64,000 nucleotides of DNA from Paguma larvata (Eukaryota; Chordata; Mammalia; Carnivora; Viverridae). Under the pieces are notes generated by a model that saw only the letters and a program-made list of their open reading frames with translations, was not told the DNA's origin and did not search any database. The stretch is taken from assembly GCA_030068075.1 (NCBI GenBank), contig CM057832.1:77790002-77854001 (forward strand), given 5' to 3'. Shown piece by piece: positions 56,262 to 64,000 of this stretch. Position 1 is the stretch's first letter, and each line of letters begins with the position of its first letter. The translations under genes and the position numbers were made by a program.

Positions 56262-56510
56262 TAAAAAAATTTTTTTTTAAAAAATTTTTTTTAATGCTTA
56301 TTTATTTTTTTTTTTTTTGAGAGACAGAGAGAGAGAGAGACAGCATGAGAAGGAGATTGGCAGTGAGAGAGGGAGACACAGAATCTGAAAAAGGGTCCAG
56401 GTTCTGAGCTTTCAGCACAGAGCCTGATGTGGGGCTTGAACTTGTGAACTGTGAGATCATGACCTGAGCTGAAGTTGGACCCTTAACTGATCAAGCCACC
56501 CAGGTGCCCC
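56262..56510 (-). mobile_element. CAN-SINE
   Basis: Reverse copy with a long T tail and a (GA)n run. Perfect 15-bp duplication TGTTCTTCAGTGAAT at 56247-56261 and 56511-56525. Confidence 0.95.
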
Positions 56511-56525
56511 TGTTCTTCAGTGAAT

Positions 56526-57899
56526 CTTAATATAATGACAGAGATGAAACCAAAAGGAAGGTGATTGAAATTTTCTTGAGGAAATTGGGCTTTAATCTTA
56601 TTGGTCAATGCACAGAGGGAAAAAAATCAGGTTTACATGGGAAAGTATGATGAATGGGAAAGATGCCCATACTCTTCCTTGCAATGCTCTAACTCAAACT
56701 TGCTAAAACTCAACTGGAAAAAAAAAGTTTTTGGAGCACAAAGGTAGGGAAACAAAAAAGAGCAGATTAGGGGAAAGGGCCTGCTGCTTTGGGACAGGAG
56801 ACAGCGTGGAAGGCAGGTGGCTTGCTCACCCATACAAAGGGGCTATTGTCAACACTACTGATGACTTAAACACGGATGGAGCAAGCTTGCTGATGGGCAA
56901 GTAGGAATCCCTATCCTAATTCTTAGTTTACATCTGGGTGGTTCTGAAAAAAGTCTGTTATCTCTGAACAGATTAGCAATCCTGATGTGTCTTTGGTACT
57001 TGACAGGAAGATCTCCAAGAAGTGGCTTATATCTTTGTGGATTCTTAGGTAGAAAATGGCGCCCTCTCACGTATCATTCCATTTGACTTTGGCAAGAGTA
57101 GTTCGTCGCATGTTGGAAATGGCGCTCATGCTGAAGCAACAGCACTCAGATCGTTCTTGCCAAGTTGGAAGGTTTATAAAAAGCATTTTCCGGGGTTGCA
57201 CTTTGATTCTGGTATAAACTTTACCCATATCAGCAAATTAGCCTGTGAAACAGTTAGTTGACTCATGCCTAATTAAAGAATGTCTCTATATCCATGATGA
57301 AAACAATTAAATGAGTAATTTACAAAATTATTTTTTAACATTTGACAGAGCTAATTATACCGACACTGCTACTGTAGGTAACCCAAAACTAACTGCATTA
57401 TAATTATAATGTACTCTCTCAACTGGCGCAGACTTAACCCACGGCTTCTGGCTCCAAAGATGATTTTTCTTTCTTCTCATCCCAAACTAGTAATTTTTCT
57501 TAAGACTCCATAAAACCTTCTAAAATAATATATCATTAGAAAGCAAGGGACAATATAAATTCATGTTAGCAAATGCAAATTGCCACAATTTTGCCTGCTA
57601 CCAAGGTGAAGGCCTGGGTGTAAATAGTGTAATTTGATTGAAATAGATGAGCCCACAAGTGAAAAAAGATGGGTTGGCACATTAGATATTATTAATATTT
57701 TGTGTAGGACTTCTTTGGTTGATTTTTACCCCCCCCCTTTTTTTTTTTGCTAGCAATTTAACACTTAATAGTTACAATGAGATTTTATTTTTCATGGAAG
57801 CCCTTACTTAATAACGTGAAATGTTAGTCCAGTACATGCCAGAGGATAAATTACATAAAGTTGTTATAACCTTGAGTCTTGTTCCAGTTTTTCTTCCTC
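56526..57899. other. No named repeat; paired ATGGCG motifs
   Basis: A 1.4-kb stretch without young insertions. AAAATGGCG (57053-57061) and AAATGGCG (57117-57124) resemble the YY1 core, with an imperfect inverted TTGGCAAGA pair (57090-57100 and 57155-57165) around the second. No coding frame of note. Confidence 0.35.
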
Positions 57900-58110
57900 T
57901 TTCTGCTGCTGCTGAGTAGATGGAGACATTTATTTCGTGGTTGGACTATTGTAATAGCATATCAAAGAGTCTTTCTTCCCTTGTGTATCCCCCATTCACT
58001 TCATTCTGCTGATTTAGATTAATCTTTGAGTGCTTACTTCATTATTTACATCCCTTCAGTAGCTCAATGGCTCATTCCAGCAATAATTGATATGTAAAGT
58101 ACTTAGCCTG
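57900..58110 (-). mobile_element. Possible L2 relic
   Basis: GTTGGACTATTGTAATAGCAT and TCAGTAGCTCAATGGCTCATT resemble the reverse of the L2 3' region (GGACTATTGCAATAGCC..., CTCCAATGGCTTCCCATT). High divergence. Confidence 0.4.
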
Positions 58111-58117
58111 CCAATCA

Positions 58118-58345
58118 AAAGTAGCTACCATTTATTCAGTATTTACCAGACCTTAGGGGCTACGTAGGTACAGTATCTTAATCTACCCTGTGAAGTAGAT
58201 ACCATGGTCCCCCTTTTATACAGAAAGAAAGAGAAGCTCAGGGAATTTGAGTAATATTCTCAAGGTGATAGAGCACATAAGTAATAGAGCTGGAATTTGA
58301 AGCTGATCTACTGTGAGTTTAACTGCTAGGCTAGACTCCCTCCAA
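58118..58345 (-). mobile_element. MIR relic
   Basis: ACCATTTATTCAGTATTTACC, CTACCCTGTGAAGTAGATACC, GAGAAGCTCAGGGAATTTGAG and AGAGCTGGAATTTGAAGCTG follow the reverse MIR along nearly its whole length. Confidence 0.72.
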
Positions 58346-58734
58346 AGAGAGTCCAATATCTGTTTCTAATTTACCTGTTTGCCTTAATGGCAATACTTTC
58401 CCACATCTAATATCATTCATTTGTTCTAAAATATTTGGTAAGCATCTATCATGTGCCAAAGACTGGTAGTAAATTGTTGGTCCCAACCCACCCATTGGTC
58501 TTGCAGCTATGTGACATCTGAGTGCTACACAACCCAGGCAAGTCACTGTCCTCTCATCACACAATGCCCTTTGCCTCCCCAGTGGCATCTACTGCCTTCT
58601 TGTCAGATCCTGCTCATCTTTGAGGACTCTATCAGGTCTTTCCCCTCCATAATGTCTTGCTAATCATTTAAGTCTGTGGAACTATCTCCCTTTCTGAAGT
58701 TGCAGTTTACACTCATTCTCTACCTTCACAAACT

Positions 58735-58950
58735 AGCTCTGCCAGCAATTAGCTGTATGATCTAATTGTTACAAATTAAAGTTATTTAGCTTCTCTGAAC
58801 CTTAGTTTCCTCATTTGTGAAATGGAAATAATAATAGTATCTATCCCATGGTATTATAGGTAGGGTTAAAGAAATTTATTTCTGTAAAGCACTCAAAACA
58901 GCACCTGGCATATATTAGGTACTGCATTAGCTAACAATATTATTATATTA
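58735..58950 (+). mobile_element. MIR relic
   Basis: AACTAGCTCTGCCAGCAATTAG, CTTCTCTGAACCTTAGTTTCC, TCATTTGTGAAATGGAAATAA and CAGCACCTGGCATATATTAGG follow the forward MIR. It faces the reverse MIR at 58118-58345. Confidence 0.75.
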
Positions 58951-59725
58951 TTAGTCTATGTTTCATTTGTAAAGAATCATGTGACATTTCTGGTATATAG
59001 GTATCTAGTATTACATGCCTCTTAGATTATTATTTTAAAACTCTTATAGATTTCTTTTTATTTCTATGATACCTACGAGAGGTTTTTTCTTTTTTACCCC
59101 TACACTAATTTTGTTCTAATCGTTTTCTTTTTATAAGAAAAATTACTGTTAGAAGAAACTTACTTTAGCATTATTCTTATTTCTAACAGGGTCATATTTC
59201 AAGGAGTAAAAGACTGGTGTTGTAAGGGGTTCCACATATTGTGTTACTATTGTGATTTAGTCTCAATAGGTTCATATATTTTATGCAGAAGTATAAGTGA
59301 ATGCAACTTTTTGTGATTCCATAAATATTTACTTGTATACAATAAATTTATCTTAAAAATGAAGACCAGATTGTAGAATATGTTGGTACAGTATTTTGCA
59401 CCTGAGTCTGTTAATTGTTACTGAACTCTGGATCCTGAAGCTGTGATTATTATTTGGCACTCTTACTTACCTTAACTCATCTACTTCAGATAGTGGCCAC
59501 AAAAATAATCAAATCAGTAAAGTTACCCCTTTGGAGTGAAACAAATACTTGAAAAATGTTGAAGGTAGAGGAAAATATATGCATAAAAATAATTGGAGGA
59601 GCATTTTCTTTAAGGAGAATTATCAGTTTCTTACATTTTCCTAAGGACACCTAGGTGCCTGGGATAAGCTCTGACCATGGAGAGCTTTATGATTTAAGAA
59701 AACAAATTCGTGCGGAGAGTGGGAA
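58951..59725. other. No recognised feature
   Basis: AT-rich, no named repeat. Confidence 0.5.
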
Positions 59726-59730
59726 CTCCC

Positions 59731-59929
59731 TTTCTTTTTTCTTTTCTTTTCCTTTTTCTTTTTTTTTTTGTGGAGATAGAGTATGTACAAGTTGGGAGAA
59801 TGGGGGAAGGGCAGAGGGAGAGAGAGAGATAGAGAGAATCCCAAGCAGGCTGCACACTCAGCACAGAGCCTGACTCTTGAGCCGAAATCAAGAGTCAGAT
59901 GCTCATCTGACTGAGCCACCCAGGTTCTC
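59731..59929 (-). mobile_element. CAN-SINE with a (CTTTT)n tail
   Basis: Reverse copy, tail decayed to CTTTT units (59733-59769). Parts of the body are missing (GCTGCACACTCAGCACAG, then CTTGAGCCGAAATC). CTCCCTTTCTTTT and CTCCTTCCTTTTC flank it, a decayed duplication. Confidence 0.88.
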
Positions 59930-60224
59930 CTTCCTTTTCTAAAAATTTTTATTTTTCCATGCACAAGAGAGTTCTGAACATAGGTAACAAGAACACAAAA
60001 CAGCTTAGTTAAAGGGAAAATAAAATGTGTCATCAATATATTAGTGAGAAATCCAAGAGTAAGGCACAACTAGATGCAGGGATGTCATTGACACCAGTGA
60101 CACTGCTGTCCCTCAGCTCTGCCTTCCTATGTGTTGGTTTAATGTTTAAGAAGACTCTTTCTAGGAAGAGGCAAAGATGGCTGGCTACTGGTTGATCTAG
60201 TCTAGGCTTCCATTATTCTTTCTG

Positions 60225-60370
60225 CTAGGAATTTCTTCAAAAGCCAGCGGGGGAACTCTGATCGGCCTTACCTGGATCTTGTGCCCATCCTTGAACAACC
60301 ACTTTGCTTAGAGGGATGAGGTATTCTGGCCAGTCTGGGTCACATGTTCACCCTTGTCGTGGTAGAAGCA
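60225..60370. mobile_element. Fragment of an unclassified ancient repeat
   Basis: CTCTGATCGGCCTTACCTGG, CTTGTGCCCATCCTTGAACA and TCTGGCCAGTCTGGGTCACATG parallel the segment at 12170-12200 and repeat the theme twice within itself. Family not named. Confidence 0.4.
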
Positions 60371-61180
60371 GGGCTCTGTAAGGTAGAGGAAGATTTCCAA
60401 AATGGGGAAATCGTAATGAAAAGCCACTAAAATGAGAATGAAAACATTAACCATATTCTAGGCTAATAGGAATAGGTATTGAAGACATATATAAAGTAAA
60501 CCATGATAAAAACTTTAATGTGCTTCTTGACTGTTTTTCCTTAAATCCATCAGGTCTAGGAGGTTGAGCACATTTCTAACTGCAATTTCACGTCATGCTC
60601 TGGAGGGTAGACCTACTCTTATTCTTAAAAAGGTAAAGGTCACATCAGGATCCCAGGGTGTATAATTTACTGGCACAGCCTCCAGTCTGTCTAGTCCTTG
60701 CCATCACTCTGAACTTGTAACCTAGTTCTCCATCCACTGGGTTCCTGCTATGACTGTATTATTGAGTTCACTATGACTGACTCCTTGTCCCGTTCCCCAG
60801 GGGGAATGCCACCCTGGCTACTTGTAACTTTATGATCAACTTCTTTTTTCTCCTCGTCTCCAACTATTGAGAATTCCAGTTTCTGCTCTGTCATTCTTTG
60901 ACTGAGGCCCTGCTTATTACCCCAGCTCTTCTAGGAACTGGAATTTCTTTCTATAAATTCCTTACCATAGAATTAGGTCCAACACCGGTTTCCTGGTCCC
61001 TCTCACTGTAATGTGGCACAGCGCATCTCACTGTAAGAGCATCTCCCATTACCTTGTCCTTTGGATTCAACTATTTACTTATTCATATACTTTTATCCAC
61101 TAAATAGTTATACTTTTTTTTCTCATAAATATTATTTTAGGTCTATTAGGTACTTACCTCTGGGTTAGGGATGGAGAAAA
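60371..61180. other. No recognised feature
   Basis: No repeat family or coding frame identified. Confidence 0.45.
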
Positions 61181-61380
61181 GGGGTGCCTAGGTGGCTCAG
61201 TCAGTTAAGTATCCGATTCTTGATTTCAGCTTAGGTCATGATCTCATGCTTTGTGAGATCAAGCCCGCATCAGGCTCTGCGCCCTGCTTGAGATTCTCTC
61301 TCTTCCTCTCTCTCTGCCCCTCCCCGACTTGCACTCTCTCTCTGTCTCTCAAAAATAAATAAGTAAACTTAAAAAAAAAA
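61181..61380 (+). mobile_element. CAN-SINE
   Basis: Forward copy, GGGGTGCCTAGGTGGCTCAG head. The middle is shortened (GGCTCTGCGCCCTGCTTGAG). Tail AATAAATAAGTAAACTT then A10. GAGAAAAG before and AAGAAAAG after suggest a short duplication. Confidence 0.92.
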
Positions 61381-62133
61381 GAAAAGATGAATGGTTCCTA
61401 TCCTCAAGATTTTGAGTTCAGAGAGAAAAGAGTGCCCAATAATCTCCAAATTATTAGAGAGCACTAGAGGTGCATATATAAAGGCCAGGCCGGGAGAAAA
61501 AGGTCAGATGGTTCTTGAATGAGTAGTGGTTAGCTAGGACAAGATACTGGCTGCCCAAGTAAGGGGAACAGAGTCTGCAAAGTGCCAGAGTCATGAGAGA
61601 ATGGAATCAGCTCAGTGTTGTGTGCGTGATGTGTGTCGGGAGAGCATTAGCAGATGAGGAAAATGGGTAGAGAGTGACGAGATCACGAGGGATTTCTAAA
61701 TCACAGAAACGTGTTTGGTCTTTTCCCTGAAAAAGCTATCATCTGCTTTTCCCTGTTGAACAGACCATTTTACAATGATCTCATTGGAGGATTTTAGTCA
61801 GTGGCAATTAAATTCTGCCTGTCTTCCCTTCTGTGTGACAAATATGCAGATATCAAGTCACCACAGCCTTTGGATCTCTGATTGCTTGGCTGTCCTTAAA
61901 ATTCTATCCTGGGTCACTTTTCTTGAGGTTCTGACTGCTGAGGCCTGCTCTCTTCCACCATAAAGCTCTGAAAATTAGCAGTGGGCTGATCTTAGAGATG
62001 GTGGAGTAGACATCTTCCTTTTAGAGTAATCAGATGTTACAGAAGGGTACCCACCTCACAAAAAATACTTTCTCAATCCCAGAGTCTGAGATTATGATCA
62101 GAATTATTTCTTAAGGATCTTCTAGGATGAGGA
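61381..62133. other. No recognised feature
   Basis: No repeat family or coding frame identified. Confidence 0.45.
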
Positions 62134-62142
62134 TGGATGTCT

Positions 62143-62390
62143 GTTTTCTTTCTTTCTTTTTCTTTCTCTTTCTTTCTTCCTTCCTTCTTTCCTTCCTTCC
62201 TTCCATCCTTCCTTCCTTCCTTCCTTCCTTCCTTCCTTCCTTCCTTCCTTCCTTCCTTCCTTCCTTTCTCTCTTTCCTTCCTTCCTTCCTTCCATCCTTC
62301 CTTCCTTCCTTCCTTCCTTCCTTCCTTCCTTCCTTCCTTCCTTCCTTCTTTCCTTCCTTCCTTCCTTCTTTCCTTCTTTCTTTCAGAAAG
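62143..62390. repeat. (CTTT)n/(CTTC)n tetranucleotide tract
   Basis: About 240 bp of one-strand-pyrimidine DNA, mainly CTTC units with CTTT at both ends and a few CATC interruptions. Frames of Phe-Leu-Pro-Ser or Lys-Glu-Gly-Arg repeats across it are artefacts of the tract. Confidence 0.97.
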
Positions 62391-62603
62391 AGAGAGTGAG
62401 TGACAAGTTGGACAAGTGAGTGACAAGAGGGACAAGAGGGACAGAGAGAGAAAGAGAGAAAATCCCACATTCCATGAGGGCAGAGGGAGAGAAGCCAGGC
62501 TTAGGGCTTGAGCTCACCCAATGTGGGACTCAAACTCATGAACTGTGAGATCATGACCTGAGCTGAAATCAGATGCTCAACAACTGAGCCACCCAGGTGC
62601 CCC
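62148..62603 (-). mobile_element. CAN-SINE with a giant pyrimidine tail
   Basis: The reverse SINE body (about 62385-62603) ends with GAGCCACCCAGGTGCCCC. Its tail side is replaced by the CTTT/CTTC tract. TGGATGTCTGTTTT (62134-62147) and TGGATGTCTATTTT (62604-62617) differ at one base and enclose tract plus body, so the whole unit derives from one SINE insertion. Between tail and body lies a small tandem repeat of GAGTGAGTGACAAG/GAGGGACAA units (62392-62442). Confidence 0.92.
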
Positions 62604-62617
62604 TGGATGTCTATTTT

Positions 62618-63560
62618 TCAAAGCAACAGGAGAGAAAACATCCTAGCTTACTGATACATTAGAAGGGCTTTGATAATGATTCCATGTAAGGTTTTATGAT
62701 ATTTAAGAGAATGAGATCAGGAAAGAGGAACATGGGAGGCTTCTCAGGTCCTTTAGCCTTCACTACCGCTAAACTTTAGAAGGGGATCTCGAGCTATAAG
62801 AATTCTGATGGTCTTTAGGTATCCAGTAAAATGAGAAAAGGTTCTGCAGTAATTTTAGCCTGACTCATATTTTTATTAGAGCCAGCGTAATTTAGAAGGA
62901 GAGAAATATTGGTTATAAGTAAGGTCTGGGGAGGGGAGGAGCATTTGGCCATCGAAACTGAAAGAAGAGCTTGATATGTATTCAGAAGTTAAAAGTAGTT
63001 CTTGGCCAAAACAAAATTTTACAGCTCTTGAGAAGGGTGGGCGAGAATATTCTCTAGACCATACTAGAAGCAAGCCAATGACATTTAAGGTTTACAACAG
63101 GAAGCAATTCCACCTCTTCACTTGTCTTCATAACTGCCTTATTGCAAGGAGTAGGGGAGGGAGTTGAGATGGGGAGGGTAGGAAGTCATTCTCTCCTCTG
63201 AAAGCACGACACAATGGTCTGGTCATCTGGTGTTTTTCTAAATTCATGACAGTGATTTGTCCTGGCCCCTCTTTGATTTATTAGAGAGACCCCATTTATA
63301 AAAGGCAAAATCATCTTATGTATAAATACAAATACTTCTATATAAAGAGAAGTGAAATTTTGTATATGTATGTTTTCATGGGCATGAGACCGTATCTCAT
63401 GCTCTAAAACTTCCTTTCCTCCCACCTTTACACACCTGTAAGGTCAACACGGCTCTCTTCTGCCATGCCAGTGTACTGCCTGGACTGTGCTGGTTTTCCT
63501 TCAGCACACTATTAGTAGAAGAGAAGCTGTGTGCATGTATGTATGTATATATTATTTTGT
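62618..63560. other. No recognised feature
   Basis: No repeat family or coding frame identified. GTATGTATGTATATAT at 63536-63551 precedes the next SINE. Confidence 0.45.
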
Positions 63561-63561
63561 A

Positions 63562-63765
63562 CATTTATTTATTTTGAGAGAGAGAGAGAGAGAAAGCATG
63601 AGCAGGGGAGGGCAAGAAAGAAAGGGGGAGAGAGAGAATCCCAGACAGACTCTGCACTGTCAGCACAGATCCTGAATCAGGGCCTGAACTCACCAATTGT
63701 GAGATCATGAACTGAGCCAAAACCAAGAGTTGGACGCTTAACCGACTGAGCCACCCAGGATCCCC
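63562..63765 (-). mobile_element. CAN-SINE
   Basis: Reverse copy with (GA)n run, TGCACTGTCAGCACAGATCC and head complement GAGCCACCCAGGATCCCC. Flanking TTATTTTG/TTATTTGT is a poor duplication. Confidence 0.92.
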
Positions 63766-63770
63766 CTTAT

Positions 63771-64000
63771 TTGTTGTTTTTAAATTTTATTTTATTTTAT
63801 CTTATTTTTATTGAGTATAGTTAACACACATGTTACATTAGTTTCAGGTGTGCGGCATAGTGATTTGACAAGTCTGTATATTTCGCCACACTCACCGCAG
63901 GTGTAGCTACCATCTGTCTCCATACAACACTATTATGATGCCATTGACTCAATTCCCTTTGCTGTATCTTTTATCCTTGTGACTTACTCTTTACATAGCT
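63771..64000 (-). mobile_element. L1 3' end, continues beyond the window
   Basis: Antisense L1: TTATTGAGTATAGTTAACAC, GTTACATTAGTTTCAGGTGTG, CATAGTGATTTGACAAG and GTAGCTACCATCTGTC are in L1 3'UTR order. It runs off the right edge at the ORF2-proximal side. Confidence 0.88.

Noticed and set aside
62073..62470. Open frames of 88-131 codons, both strands
   Set aside because: They are translations of the CTTT/CTTC tract (Phe-Leu-Pro-Ser or Lys-Glu-Gly-Arg repeats).
1..64000. CRISPR arrays, operons, insertion sequences or phage genes
   Set aside because: The sequence is vertebrate. All regularly spaced repeats are SINE tails or microsatellites.

Overview
The window is mammalian nuclear DNA from a feliform carnivore, most likely a cat-family (Felidae) genome. 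The diagnostic signal is about 45 copies of the carnivore tRNA-Lys-derived SINE (CAN-SINE) in its feliform form: a head beginning GGGGCGCCTGGGTGGCTCAG, a body with GAGCCTGGAGCCTGCTTC, a CT-rich stretch, and an AATAAATAAA-type tail. The canid version has a different head and body. The 3' ends of several carnivore L1 elements support the same placement.

I find no protein-coding gene, exon set or functional RNA gene that the sequence supports. The longer open frames lie in SINE antisense strands, L1 antisense strands or a tetranucleotide repeat, or are short stray frames in AT-rich DNA. The stretch reads as intergenic or deep-intronic sequence, and its content is a layered history of transposon insertions.

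Layout. 0-8 kb: an old MaLR-like LTR, a MIR, four SINEs (one close to consensus, 4196-4428) and an MLT1 LTR split by an L1 3' end. 8-13 kb: a SINE with a (CA)n tail, a SINE-poor block with MIR relics, and an unclassified ancient repeat. 13-15 kb: a compound in which an L1 and two SINEs are stacked on one target site. 15-21 kb: scattered SINEs, a hAT-type MITE, MIR and L2 relics. 21-25.5 kb: an MLT1 LTR, a rearranged old L1 with three SINEs, and a Tigger1 DNA transposon carrying a broken transposase. 25.5-37.3 kb: SINEs, one young L1 3' end, an MLT1 LTR with intact 5-bp target duplication split by a SINE, and a young L1 inserted head-to-head inside an older L1. 37.3-44.8 kb: the most repeat-poor part, with one SINE and a small CpG cluster near 38.3-38.45 kb. 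44.8-50.6 kb: a tandem SINE pair, two ERV1-type LTRs in minus orientation (one inside an L1) and more SINEs. 50.6-64 kb: scattered SINEs, MIR and L2 relics, a SINE tail grown into a roughly 240-bp CTTT/CTTC tract, and an L1 3' end that leaves the window.

Target-site duplications (TSDs) can be read directly for about half of the young insertions and give a relative order of events. No operon, defence system or other novel gene system is visible. Names such as MLT1, Tigger1, MIR and L2 come from recalled consensus sequences and were not checked by a database search.
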